From JARROD01 sp037384225 (GTDB taxonomy: Bacteria; Pseudomonadota; Gammaproteobacteria; Pseudomonadales; Cellvibrionaceae): a stretch of 40,228 nt of DNA. The notes beneath the pieces were generated by a model, which saw only the letters and a list, made by a program, of their open reading frames with translations, was not told the origin of the DNA and did not search any database. Both the position numbers and the translations under genes were made by a program. The DNA lies in the NCBI GenBank assembly GCA_037384225.1, contig JARROD010000098.1:1-40228 (forward strand). Reading direction: 5' to 3'. This document shows positions 28,101 through 35,942 of the stretch, piece by piece; the stretch's first letter is position 1, and each line of letters begins with the position of its first letter.

Positions 28101-30318
28101 TATCGGGAAAATTTTTCACAAAGGCAGTGCGCTCATCCTGCGGTAAAGCTTTAATGCACATATAAGCCAGGTAAGCTTCGCCGTCGGTCACCATCCAGTC
28201 GGTAAAGTGGCGGCTAACCAGTGTGCGGGCATGGGCTTGAACGCGGATGGAATCCCGCGCGAGCATAATTTTGACGGTGCTAATACGGTTTTGCTCGGCA
28301 AATAAAAATGACTCCGGCAATTGGTTAAACAGCTCATCGATATAGCCGAGCTTGTCGAGTTCACGCACAATGGTTTCACGCAATAACTGATCACCCGGAG
28401 TTTCCTTCCCTTTCGCCAGAGAAGACCCCCCAAGTACCACGAGGCGGCGGTAAAGATCTTTTGCTTCACTATCGCGGTAAATTCCCTTCTTCGCCTCTTT
28501 AAACGCATCGATCAGTTGCCGCAGCGCTTCGTTAGTGCCCTTTTCCTTAAGTTTCTTTTCATACATCTGCGAAGCGTTGTAATACAGTGTTTTTTCATCG
28601 GCCTGACTCACGCCCTGCGTGCGCAATTCGGCGAGTTCTTCCTTACTCTGGGCCTTTCGTATTTCCAAACCGCTAAAGGCTTCGCCTGTCTCGGGGTCCT
28701 TGGGTAAATTTTCCAGCAAACGCAGATACCATTTACCGCCGTCTTTTTGCCGGAATCGGTATTGCTCCGCCAGGGTCAGAGTTTTAATCAAACGATAGGC
28801 AAACACCGCTTCATAGTCGCGAATTGCCCAATCAAACAACCCATAAGAAAGCAGACTCTCAATTAATTGGGCATTTTTCCACGGCAACCGGGAGCGTACT
28901 AATGCAAAAAGTGTTTGCGAATGATGCTTTTTACTGACGAAACTTCTGGGAGGCAACAGCGTTATTAACGTATCCAGGTGTCCGCTTTGCTCCAACGCTT
29001 CGGCAATATAGAGGAAGCGACTATCGGGGGATCGATTTTCGGCCAATAGCTCCAGTGCACGCCGCGGCTGTGGACGTTTATCGCGACCATTTCTCAACAG
29101 TTCTTTTACCTGGCCGAGCAGGGTTTTAACTGATTCATCATCTTTGTGGCCGGCAATGGCCTGACGCTGTTCGGCCAGCTTAGATTCTTCCGCCGCGGCT
29201 TGCTGTGCTTCGCGGTGTATACGTTCTTTCTCACTGGCACTAGCTTGAGGGGCGGCGATAATACGCTTTATGGCGACACCATTTTCTGAGCGCAGTAAAC
29301 GCCTGCGTTGCTGATCGGTGAGATTACTCAGAGTGCGGGCTGCGGCTTGCATTTCCTCGGTGCTCAGCCCGACAACTGGAAGCGCCCTGAATACTTTTAA
29401 GTCCACCGCATGAAACTGGCCCTCACTAAGCGCCTGGTAACAGGCCAAAACCGATTGACGATATTTGTAGACATGGGGCGGATTGATATTATCGGCTAAC
29501 CAAAAGCGTTCTTTGGCCCTCAACGACTGCACCACTGCCACCTGAACAGGGTAAGCCATGGTGTTTAAAATTTCTAAAATCGTAAAGACATCGCCGTCGG
29601 AGATCCACCAACCTGACAAGCGCCCTTTTATAATGGCCAGTTCGCGGGCGCGGGAAGTTTTAACTGAATCGAGCAGCGGCGCTAAAGGTTGTTTCTGCGC
29701 GCCGGTATCGGCCGCCGCCATATGCCCGCGCAAAGCCCGGCGGGGACGCTCTAAAGCCGGGCTTTTCTCCAGGCTTCCCGCCCGCGCATAGGCGGCACCA
29801 ATCTCGGCAGCCTCGCGTTCAGCGGCAGACACATTCACTTCACCACTGATATTTCGCTGGGCGGCGTGCACGGCCTCATGAGCCAATAAATAGCGACCTT
29901 CGCGGCTTAGTGGTTGATAGCGTCCCGGGTGTAAGAAAATTGTACCCGCTTCCATCTGCCCACTTGAGCCATGGGCGCTGTTGCGACTTTCCGCCTGAGT
30001 GTCGACGCGAATCTCGATACGGCTGGGGTCTAACCCCAAAAGCGAAGCCAGCTCTCTAAATAGAACCCCGGTCAATTCTGCCCGCTGGCTATCGGCATCG
30101 GAAATTTTGAGCCCGGCAAAATTTGCTTTGTGGAGCACCGGGCTGATTTCAGCGAGCGTCCCCGCTGCGCTAATATTATCCCCTTCTTGTTGGTTTAATT
30201 GTTGACCTGCCTGTTGGTTTAAGTGTTGATTAAATTCTTGGTGTAACTCGGCGCCGGCGTCGGTTTCCAGCGCCGGGGCTGAGCTAAGCTGGCTTTGACT
30301 TTGGGCGCGCATACTCAT
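22165..30318 (-). CDS. giant eCIS protein with N-terminal DUF4157 domain
   Basis: 2717 residues (about 8.2 kb). Residues 1-60 are Gln-rich and probably disordered. A divergent DUF4157 domain follows (ILHPGRYQPL-type segment, then RYLLAHEAVHAAQR, HEAVH at 147-151), with a Glu/Ala-rich helix after it (AAEREAAEIGAAYA). Residues about 220-900 look mostly helical. A hydrophobic segment FPLLVVPLLALFMLLALPVYIY lies at 1038-1059. Coiled-coil-like stretches fall near 1125-1205 and 1500-1575. Most of the rest is repeated short strands of the form VxxLxaxGLxY, similar in look to AsmA/DUF748 or other beta-groove proteins, to the Pro/Glu-rich end (KAEKGAP). No catalytic toxin motif was recognised. It may be a cargo, a membrane-active effector or an atypical tape measure. 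It overlaps the preceding gene by four bases. Confidence 0.85.
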   Translation of the reverse strand: MSMRAQSQSQLSSAPALETDAGAELHQEFNQHLNQQAGQQLNQQEGDNISAAGTLAEISPVLHKANFAGLKISDADSQRAELTGVLFRELASLLGLDPSRIEIRVDTQAESRNSAHGSSGQMEAGTIFLHPGRYQPLSREGRYLLAHEAVHAAQRNISGEVNVSAAEREAAEIGAAYARAGSLEKSPALERPRRALRGHMAAADTGAQKQPLAPLLDSVKTSRARELAIIKGRLSGWWISDGDVFTILEILNTMAYPVQVAVVQSLRAKERFWLADNINPPHVYKYRQSVLACYQALSEGQFHAVDLKVFRALPVVGLSTEEMQAAARTLSNLTDQQRRRLLRSENGVAIKRIIAAPQASASEKERIHREAQQAAAEESKLAEQRQAIAGHKDDESVKTLLGQVKELLRNGRDKRPQPRRALELLAENRSPDSRFLYIAEALEQSGHLDTLITLLPPRSFVSKKHHSQTLFALVRSRLPWKNAQLIESLLSYGLFDWAIRDYEAVFAYRLIKTLTLAEQYRFRQKDGGKWYLRLLENLPKDPETGEAFSGLEIRKAQSKEELAELRTQGVSQADEKTLYYNASQMYEKKLKEKGTNEALRQLIDAFKEAKKGIYRDSEAKDLYRRLVVLGGSSLAKGKETPGDQLLRETIVRELDKLGYIDELFNQLPESFLFAEQNRISTVKIMLARDSIRVQAHARTLVSRHFTDWMVTDGEAYLAYMCIKALPQDERTAFVKNFPDSWSRIHSEMSKSMRQSRDLNLYIGDKAGTDRASVLAQLADAKTWQEANAPLLDGLVRMAIAMTEHRFAFERSKEFKAVEKPKLKPLVEKYRLWDKAAGRNEYSAKILQGTRWHEEGIFADLKSLWAGLVTLWKTDVLFVGSSIGVRLDLNDVQDFMGGDLKGAQLGDPHKGKARKNTTHPDANKVMLLVGLNGKSAEVILPELLIDSANVQLAGTTLQTGKVTLKKLHIFAAYDSDGLSQPTEAKVQMDSVEANDLLLAKSASMLTLNRLVVKALRLAAGTVDTLVSGSAPRKGRYVPFPLLVVPLLALFMLLALPVYIYRKISALFAQGLESNTGEQFAGDVAERTKAIAFSFDSLNVEGLTTSGGQHVSNIGVRDFALRLGLNKPTRLRAEKASIEQRLRALGNKPEAAQAVSKLNARLLQVKAELATLEQAEKEYVRIKERIAKGDLTPQQQQQLQQRLDALNLEDKGGAYIDIGSIQASGISGTVTSKEPISLANIHGEGGSAALTQMLGLPTVTDSELSRRSAAGERPRASFAEGQAGNFHLELGNIHTGEISFGGGVYTVASIDEKIKVLEKYKTQEHYRALYDSLLILRAKALRYELMVRHGVSNLTAPQLAEFRQLRADLTGPADLIIKSIDITQATMDVNLANGRVAIGLERARIAGIELPQKGIQVDEIIAKGLGVGALPSGGLMGWADWQKNLQQAHGKVDFLQVSGVRSQYHGLLLQKATLTGPYATLKERGNVLEAGLKNLTLEGVGLVPRIGILNQKLAGLKEKARVATGEEKSKLETEITALSSKITELQGLADKRVAAYMQLQAAKTPEEIAKAKEAVAYTDTTIILGLSQYGASRGDLNDFGIKVTGAGDLVGDLTDAGINVARILDRGVRIQGAGPNNRVFSSFSLEGINAKSDQSDKGLLASGNINIGETNTDVSLQRQGDSVFVELRTFKIASLAMDNMELTSDESGIGMQIASDGRSSLEGLSVSGKLRLDKRAGSKGEFPGDYRLANIYISDFVIKKLTANGLTYASIPDKIEVSIKSGSIEGIWASQLNIDVPADKNDSVKISGAAGIHTITDVEIGAALSSGLKLQRGKINGSRLRVDFLSQGAIKATVGDLSATAMHIRGPDGWARFNLNHLSGSVTYKDGEFTIHEVKLGSFEVPGIDWRFGQRSIKADKMAKIVDLRASGKVVTRQVPSKTVPAKKGATNKDGSPAETKTELSEVKISSFRIGSVIAEHLIYRDGDNKIEIGASKKELSEDMKAFRPLFIQEIVVKNLEWKKGGGLVGKLTEIDVSSFEASVVFENLKKDMKAGVALKGTGLGATFVGSNFKVGSTGIIDKTAGFFRGKGVDTSFKTGQIFGSVTLGENFYAVNGLTIADIHFGKTVYKKTDGKTIELESVKVDRLWISNIDFNLEDAKDENNKDIKKIKSIKVDKVVLNNLEAEKFDYKGTSVSKNKEGEEVTVKQHFKGKKAWISQLIVADITHDMTARLTSMNVKINQGDQTGRSPFGIDGFYGEITKQVAEKSTVTKISSNIEGGELTGNDITFQTLALGKVKGDDGEYKEVTRTAIGGKFQLTRLGFLSPKLTLIDETGKETVIDTYVKNGHRGRLEITGIKPILYPNGTMVIPIDKITLDQLRIKSGDLKVTVPIVEIKEFAMALKGLGTEKGLSLLAAKLKELSLQDLHLTMHVDRSKPSATPASTAKPAKPGPKFFAEPLGGMTGELEVEPEIDYMWDPNVHMPVRNGKINFEHVHPYAVNLRDGEITLGNFGVNISLKEIPKMTGMHPEQGKYGVLDLRELIEAIINEPAKPKDPKTPPEPPKDLSFLNTLNFGGGLKLGKGKIGVDSNNSGKADEGDFFAELEGNRAGDNEIKIPWNSIGKTVAVNIKRLRAKRLSIPGSDSLPAGKTGEATVTGIKITVSGLADMEFDIKVHVDEGKIVDIEFGDVSLLNKDAAGDYPQVRAQPAPTLKQVNPKAEKGAP

Positions 30319-30734
30319 AGTAAGCTATCAATAGGCCGATCGCGGTCATTTTGTGGTGTTGTACCTACAGACATCGCTCCTGGTAAGGCCTCGCTCTTAG
30401 TGGCCGCACTGGAAACCTTATTGTCCACGCCATTGATGGTGACACTGCTCAACACGCTACGGGCAACACTATGAGCAATACTTCGCCCGAGATTTGCCGG
30501 CTGCACAGGTGCACCGATGTGAATACTGGCAGCGGTAATTTTATCGGCGACAATATCAGTGTCGCCGATAAAATTACCGCCGTATGAGTGAGATCCCAAA
30601 CCACTGGCTGTCAACAAGGTGACCAGTTCTCGCTCGAAGGAGATTTTTAGTTGTTGCCTTTCTCTCGGTTTTAAATCGATACCTTCGATCACAAGCTTTT
30701 CAATATTCAAATCCAGATGCCAAGGGGTGCTCAT
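30315..30734 (-). CDS. small unrecognised eCIS-locus protein
   Basis: 139 residues, start ATG at 30734 overlapping the end of the ATPase gene by four bases, and its own end overlaps the giant gene by four bases. LNIEKLVIEGIDLKPRERQQLKISFERELVTLLTASGL is an amphipathic beginning of a type often seen between the AAA ATPase and DUF4157 genes in eCIS clusters, and IVADKITAASIHIG follows. The C-terminal 45 residues are polar and low in complexity. I do not recognise a function. Strict coupling to both neighbours suggests a part in ATPase action or in loading of the giant protein. Confidence 0.75.
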   Translation of the reverse strand: MSTPWHLDLNIEKLVIEGIDLKPRERQQLKISFERELVTLLTASGLGSHSYGGNFIGDTDIVADKITAASIHIGAPVQPANLGRSIAHSVARSVLSSVTINGVDNKVSSAATKSEALPGAMSVGTTPQNDRDRPIDSLL

Positions 30735-32869
30735 AAAAACTGTGCCTCACTTAAGGGCTTTTTCAGTTTTTGCAGCTCCACTAAGGCCGCCGATTGCAAG
30801 ATGGGCATAGTCACGGATTGTTGCTTTTCGGTGGCCAGAAAGGCGGCGCTAAGCGCGATATTGTAGATATGACCACCGGATAAATTCATTCTTGCCAAAC
30901 GTTCAAAATCCAGATCCTGCTTGGGGGTTTCAGGGGGGAAAACTTTTTCCCAGATTTCCCGGCGCTCTTCCATACCGGGAAATTGAAAATCAACTACAAA
31001 TCGCAAACGCCGCATAAAGGCGGTATCCAGGGCATTTTTCATATTCGAAGCGAGAATCGCCAAACCGCTGAATGACTCCATGCGTTGTAGTAAATAGTTG
31101 ATTTCGATATTGGCGTAGCGGTCATGACTGTCTTTCACTTCGCTGCGTTTTCCGAACAGGGCATCGGCTTCGTCGAAAAACAAAATTGCCCCACCCTGTT
31201 CAGCGGCGTCAAATAGTTTGCGTAGGTTCTTTTCCGTCTCGCCGATATATTTACTCACTACCGCGGAAAGATCGATTCGGTAAAGGTTTAAATCCAATTC
31301 ATTGGCAATGACTTCCGCGGCCATGGTTTTTCCTGTACCGCTTTCTCCACTGAACAAGGCGCTGATGCCCATACCCCGGTTCACACGACGGGAAAAGCCC
31401 CACTCCTCATACACGCTATAGCGTTCGCGTACCTGCCCGAGAATACGTTGCAATAGCCGTTTGGATTCGTTCGGTAAAACTAACTGTTGCCAAGTGGCCT
31501 TGGGCTCAATACGCTGGGCCAGCTGATCGAGCCGCGGCCGTGTAAGCTCGCGGCAAATGCTCCAGACTCGACGCGCCAACGATGGCTCTACGCTATCGCC
31601 CTCTATCGCATAATCATTGGCGTAATCCTGCGCGGTTTTTTCCGCCGCTTCCTCCCCGTCAGCGGTATTGCGTTTATTGCTGTGCGCCAGTTCCGCTTGC
31701 TGTGTTACAGTGCGGATATCGCCATAGTTCAAATCAAACTGTCCCGCTAAGCGACGGGCAGTTTGGCAGGTCTCCGCATTGTCGGCAAACACATCCAGCC
31801 AGGCCGTGTACTGTTCCTGCGGCGTGGGCTTATCAATTTCAACACTAAAATTGTCTGCCTCCAGGCGCAACGGGTTTTCCCGAACACCGAGAAACACCAG
31901 GCCCATCTCGCGAGCTAAAAAGTGTTGACAAGCCACCAGTGAGTCGGCTCTGTCGGGCTCCTCTGCTTCAATATACAGCGCCACTGGAAGCAACAGGTTT
32001 TCACGTTGCCAAAGCCGAGCAAGGGTTTCAATCTCACTGAGATTGGTTGGCAGTGTGTCGACATGTACGCGAAACAGTTGCCGCTGCAGTTGCGCGGAAA
32101 TCTCTTCGGCCACAGCCAGCTTACTGCTAACGTCGCTGCCCAGGCATTGGGCAATGGGTAACGATTGTTGTTGCGCTGCATTTTGTAAGCGTAAAAACAG
32201 TTGCTCTGCGGCCTTTCGCTGAGAGCAAGCCAGTTTATTTTCGAGAGCCCCCTTGGAAAAGGCAGCGATAATTTTTGCCGGTGGCTGATTAATTTCTATC
32301 ATACGGGCAAAACGCAGTGGGCGTTGCGGAGCGAGAGAATCCCAGCGCGGATTGTCAAACAGTGACAGCGCCAGGGCAAATGTCGGATAATTTCGCGACG
32401 CCGAGCCCTGGGCTTGCGCGCATAATGTCGCCAGCCCCGGATCCAGTTCCATGGCCACACACAGCAACAGGGTATCGCGTTCAAAATCGGATAAGGAAAA
32501 CCTCTGGGTCAAAAACAACAGTGCGGGAATACGTTCGCAATCTTCCAGCTCTCGCATTTCAGCTTGGGTTTGGCGTATATCTTCTTCGAGTTTTTGCGCT
32601 TGACGGCGCTTTTCGTGCGCACTCGGCTCATCGTTTTCAATATCGTCACGGCTTTCCGCTGGATGTTGCCCTTTGCCAAATAAACAACGCCTGATTGATG
32701 CCCACATACCAAGGTTGGCATCAGTTTGTGCACTATCCTCAGCACTCTGCTCAATCACCTCCAGCGGAGTTGCCATAGTAGATTGTAGAATTAGTTGCTG
32801 CAATCTCAACCGCAACCAACGCAGGGACGCATCGAGATAGAGATTGTTGGTGTCCGTCAAGGCTTCCAT
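30731..32869 (-). CDS. AAA+ ATPase of the eCIS (Afp15/Pvc15 type)
   Basis: 712 residues. The C-terminal AAA+ module has Walker A GESGTGKT at 508-515, Walker B ILFFDEAD with D566 and E567, and further on NYLLQRMESFSGLAILASNMKNALDTAFMRRLRF, which contains sensor 1 and the arginine-finger region. The N-terminal 450 residues form a large substrate or partner region with a second, degenerate ATPase-like part (FDRDTLLLCVAMELDP-type segment). In PVC and Afp the ATPase is needed for particle assembly or cargo loading. It begins two bases after the Pvc16-like gene and overlaps the next by four bases. Confidence 0.93.
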   Translation of the reverse strand: MEALTDTNNLYLDASLRWLRLRLQQLILQSTMATPLEVIEQSAEDSAQTDANLGMWASIRRCLFGKGQHPAESRDDIENDEPSAHEKRRQAQKLEEDIRQTQAEMRELEDCERIPALLFLTQRFSLSDFERDTLLLCVAMELDPGLATLCAQAQGSASRNYPTFALALSLFDNPRWDSLAPQRPLRFARMIEINQPPAKIIAAFSKGALENKLACSQRKAAEQLFLRLQNAAQQQSLPIAQCLGSDVSSKLAVAEEISAQLQRQLFRVHVDTLPTNLSEIETLARLWQRENLLLPVALYIEAEEPDRADSLVACQHFLAREMGLVFLGVRENPLRLEADNFSVEIDKPTPQEQYTAWLDVFADNAETCQTARRLAGQFDLNYGDIRTVTQQAELAHSNKRNTADGEEAAEKTAQDYANDYAIEGDSVEPSLARRVWSICRELTRPRLDQLAQRIEPKATWQQLVLPNESKRLLQRILGQVRERYSVYEEWGFSRRVNRGMGISALFSGESGTGKTMAAEVIANELDLNLYRIDLSAVVSKYIGETEKNLRKLFDAAEQGGAILFFDEADALFGKRSEVKDSHDRYANIEINYLLQRMESFSGLAILASNMKNALDTAFMRRLRFVVDFQFPGMEERREIWEKVFPPETPKQDLDFERLARMNLSGGHIYNIALSAAFLATEKQQSVTMPILQSAALVELQKLKKPLSEAQFL

Positions 32870-32871
32870 CG

Positions 32872-34185
32872 TTATACCACCGTCACCTTTTGTTGCGGAT
32901 CAAATTCCAGTGTTCCGTTTTCGGTTAATACCACGGCCAGGCTGTCGATTCCGTCGACTCTCAGGCGCACCAGATACTCACCGGCAACAACGCCGGCAAT
33001 GTTAAATTCCAAGGTCGAACTTTGCAGAGGATTGGCCGGGGTGGTAATAGTTGCTGGCAAAATCGCTCGCCGTCCGAATATAAGTTTTACCTGGGCCTCC
33101 TGCTCCGGGCGAATACGCGGTATGCAGGTCAAGGTAAGATTGACATCGCCGCTGGTGGTATTGAGTGGGGCAATGGATATCACTGGCGCCAGCGTCAGCG
33201 CAACACTGTTTGTGCTCCAAGGCGGCGTATCTTCTCGGTTGACTTGCAGCGATAACCTGTAGTTGCCAATTGCCCACTCGTGCATAGCTTCAGCGTCTTC
33301 GGCAATACTGGGTAACTCAAATTCCAGCACACTAGTGGATGAGGCGTCGGGCACAGCTAATTCCTGACTCAGTGTCAATGTGCTATGTTCGAACAGTGCC
33401 GCCGTGATACCCGCTTGCTGCAGGTTGGAACCGGTGACCCGCACCAGATCACCGAGGCGTACTGCCGGTAACAATGCCGAGGCCGCTGTACTCGCCGCAT
33501 TCAGTGTCGGTGCCGGCACCGCCGATGCCACCGGTCCGCGATCTTCAGCGCCGCGTTTTAATACCGGCGGCGCTACGCTTACCGGATGGGCGCTTTGAAT
33601 TAATACGACAGATGCCATATACGCCATGGTGGGGCGATAGCGGGCCTGCATCGCGGTCCACATTTTTGACAGTTCTTCCGCACTCAAATAAACCGGCGTA
33701 AGTTTAACCATTTCTATTTGATCGGCCAGATCCACTGCTGAGAGTTCGCCAAATGGAGACGGCAACATGCTGCCGTCAACCAGTGCCGGCTGCCCCAGGG
33801 TGACACGGAGCTTTTCCCGCGTAATAACCGGTGTGTCATGCAGCAATTGCATGGCGTAACCGAGTAGGATTTCAGCGTTGAGATCCTCGGCGCCGTAGGC
33901 GCTCAGCAAATAGTGTAAATCCAGTGCCAAGGGTGGATTGCTGAGGCGGTTACCGGCACCATCACGCGCGGGCATATCGGCATTTCGCCAGCCGACATTG
34001 GGGGTAACCTGATATAAAAATAAATTGAGTTGATTGGGTTCGGTTTGTCCTGTGGTCACTCGGTCCGGCGGTGTAGCGGTGACTGAAAAACTGCCGATTG
34101 AGGACAGGTCGTGATTTAACAAACCGTCATTCAATAGATCCTTGATAACAGCGGTCACGGCGGCTATGGCCAAAGGGCTGCTCAT
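32872..34185 (-). CDS. Pvc16/DUF4255 tail terminator with added Ig-like part
   Basis: 437 residues. The N-terminal 190 residues are a DUF4255 (Pvc16 N-terminal) domain: IAAVTAVIKDLLNDGL, then PNQLNLFLYQVTPNVGWRN and PLALDLHYLLSAYGAEDLNAEILLGYAMQLLH. In Afp/PVC this protein caps the distal end of tube and sheath. After a Pro/Ala linker near 215-235, residues 235-437 (GDLVRVTGSNLQQAGITAALF, NYRLSLQVNRED, LECTLTCIPRI-like strands, EYLVRLRVDGIDSLAVV) form one or two Ig/IPT-like domains. This longer form is common in eCIS with a single sheath gene. It overlaps the upstream gene by four bases (ATGA). Confidence 0.88.
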   Translation of the reverse strand: MSSPLAIAAVTAVIKDLLNDGLLNHDLSSIGSFSVTATPPDRVTTGQTEPNQLNLFLYQVTPNVGWRNADMPARDGAGNRLSNPPLALDLHYLLSAYGAEDLNAEILLGYAMQLLHDTPVITREKLRVTLGQPALVDGSMLPSPFGELSAVDLADQIEMVKLTPVYLSAEELSKMWTAMQARYRPTMAYMASVVLIQSAHPVSVAPPVLKRGAEDRGPVASAVPAPTLNAASTAASALLPAVRLGDLVRVTGSNLQQAGITAALFEHSTLTLSQELAVPDASSTSVLEFELPSIAEDAEAMHEWAIGNYRLSLQVNREDTPPWSTNSVALTLAPVISIAPLNTTSGDVNLTLTCIPRIRPEQEAQVKLIFGRRAILPATITTPANPLQSSTLEFNIAGVVAGEYLVRLRVDGIDSLAVVLTENGTLEFDPQQKVTVV

Positions 34186-35168
34186 GCTTTTACTCCACCG
34201 CGGGAACGGAGGTATTCAGCCAGCCCCAACTGTGGTTTGGGTTTAGGGGCTTGAGACTGTTTGGCGGCACCCGCTGCGGCGCGAATTTCAATACGGCCGA
34301 TACTTACTTGTACGCTGGGCCCTGTGCGCGTTTGTGCAGCAGTGTCAGACAGCGGCTCTCGCTGGCTATTTGCCGCCGAATTAAAATTGGGTTTGCGCAA
34401 CGGCGGCACGACAAAATTATTTGCATTGATAGTGGAATTACTTCTGCGCTGCCCTGGCCCGTTATTTTCTTCTGGGCGATGCTCGGTTTTTACTCGGGTT
34501 TGCACAACCGGCTCAATGGGTTTGTTAGCATTGCGCGATAGTAGTCGGGACTGGGCATTGGCCTCGCGATTAACAGTATTCGATTTGCCACCAGGTTTAC
34601 TGATATCAGCACGAATTATTTCACGGGTTTTATGCTCTGTTGTTTTATGCTCAATAACTCGGGTTTCTACCTTTTGCTGCTTGGTGTTTCCCTGTTGGGA
34701 AGCATCGACAATGGTGTTATTTTTACTCGGGGGGTGGACAGGGTTTTTTGTCGATGACAAATCGTTGTTACGCCTAGGCGTTAACGAAAGCTCATTGGAT
34801 TGGGTTGGCGAAGAAATAGGTTTTTCTTCAATAACGGGTTGGCGAAGCGCCAGTGCAGCTTCCTTACCGTCAGTTGCTACGGTCTGTTGCGCAGTGCCCG
34901 GTAGAGATTCATTAACCTTGAGCCAGGCGCTTTGCCCTCCTTGCCTTTGGCTGCGAGGGTTTGTCCCATTCTGTGGCCCACTCATTCTCTCTTGGTGTTG
35001 TGGAGTAAAAGCATCCCGCTGCAATTGTGTCTGTTTATTTTCCGCGAACTCCGGGCTCATACTTATACCTGTCGTTCGCGGCGGTTCAAATAACGAGGGC
35101 CTGCGTCTAGCTAATAGGCCACCTTGGTGCAGTGTGCGATCCAGCAATTTTGATAGGAAATCAGTCAA
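34182..35168 (-). CDS. disordered linker-like eCIS protein
   Basis: 328 residues. Between a short N-terminal segment (MTDFLSKLLDRTLHQGGLL) and the C-terminal end it is Gln/Asn/Ser/Thr/Lys-rich with little hydrophobic content, hence probably disordered. The C-terminus has IGRIEIRAAAG and KPKPQLGLAEYLRSRGG, a short motif pair I associate with small proteins next to Pvc16 in eCIS clusters. It may tether the terminator protein or act in assembly; no enzymatic motif is seen. It is bounded by a 9-base gap on one side and a four-base overlap on the other. Confidence 0.75.
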   Translation of the reverse strand: MTDFLSKLLDRTLHQGGLLARRRPSLFEPPRTTGISMSPEFAENKQTQLQRDAFTPQHQERMSGPQNGTNPRSQRQGGQSAWLKVNESLPGTAQQTVATDGKEAALALRQPVIEEKPISSPTQSNELSLTPRRNNDLSSTKNPVHPPSKNNTIVDASQQGNTKQQKVETRVIEHKTTEHKTREIIRADISKPGGKSNTVNREANAQSRLLSRNANKPIEPVVQTRVKTEHRPEENNGPGQRRSNSTINANNFVVPPLRKPNFNSAANSQREPLSDTAAQTRTGPSVQVSIGRIEIRAAAGAAKQSQAPKPKPQLGLAEYLRSRGGVKA

Positions 35169-35177
35169 ACTATCCCC

Positions 35178-35921
35178 CTAGGCTCCAAGCATCTCCAAAT
35201 AAACCCGACGACGGCGTGCGCTCATAGCGAGAATATCCCGCTCACTCCATCCGTAATTCAAGGCAATCGTATGTATATCCTGTAAAAGTCGCTTAGCCCA
35301 ATCTTGAATCTCCCCCCAGAGGAAGGTCAAAATATCGAACGTCTGCGACCATTGTTTTTTGCACTCCGGACACTCCAGTGCAATTTGAATATCGGCGTAG
35401 GGGTCAGCCTTGGCCATCTCTTTAACAATATACTGTTCAATATCTGTATTAAGTGAAGCGATTTTCACAGGCTTTTGTGAGCCTTGTTTTTTCACCGATT
35501 TTACGCAGCGATGCAACAGACTCTTGCGTTGTTCGTCAACTGCACTGATGGCAAGTAAATCTTCGCTATTGGGTAGGCGGCAAGCTATTTCCAAGCCTTT
35601 TCGCTGTACAGTTAATTGCTCGACCGGGGCCACCAGCGCCGGCAAGGCCCGCTGTAATTCTTCGGTGGTGTAATTTAACTCAAGTATTTCACCGCACTGC
35701 GGACAGTTACCGAGCGCCTCTAATTGATTGCCGAACAACTGTTCACGCAGTGCAATAAGACAGCTATCTCGGTAACCAATATTGACTTGTGCCCACTGTC
35801 GCTCATCCGTTTGCGGCCAGGCCGCAGCCAACAACAACAGGCCGCGTTTGAGGGGGGATTCCGATAACCCCTCTTCCCACACAGACAGTAAAGCCGAAGC
35901 ATCCATCGCCTGAGTGTCCAT
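35178..35921 (-). CDS. zinc-ribbon protein like T4 baseplate-hub assembly chaperones
   Basis: 247 residues from ATG 35921, with GGAGG five bases upstream; a GTG at 35927 is less likely. Two CPxC knuckles, NCPQCGE (Cys73, Cys76) and ECPECKKQW (Cys184, Cys187), probably bind one zinc. VNIGYRDSCLIALREQLFGNQLEALGNC and the C-terminal DWAKRLLQDIHTIALNYGWSERDILAMSARRRRVYLEML are typical of the T4_baseplate family (gp51/gp26-like), which act as assembly factors. It stands between the tube gene and the disordered protein. I infer a chaperone role in building the hub or tube and not a place in the finished particle. Confidence 0.75.
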   Translation of the reverse strand: MDTQAMDASALLSVWEEGLSESPLKRGLLLLAAAWPQTDERQWAQVNIGYRDSCLIALREQLFGNQLEALGNCPQCGEILELNYTTEELQRALPALVAPVEQLTVQRKGLEIACRLPNSEDLLAISAVDEQRKSLLHRCVKSVKKQGSQKPVKIASLNTDIEQYIVKEMAKADPYADIQIALECPECKKQWSQTFDILTFLWGEIQDWAKRLLQDIHTIALNYGWSERDILAMSARRRRVYLEMLGA

Positions 35922-35942
35922 TACCACCTCCGCAAAGACAGC

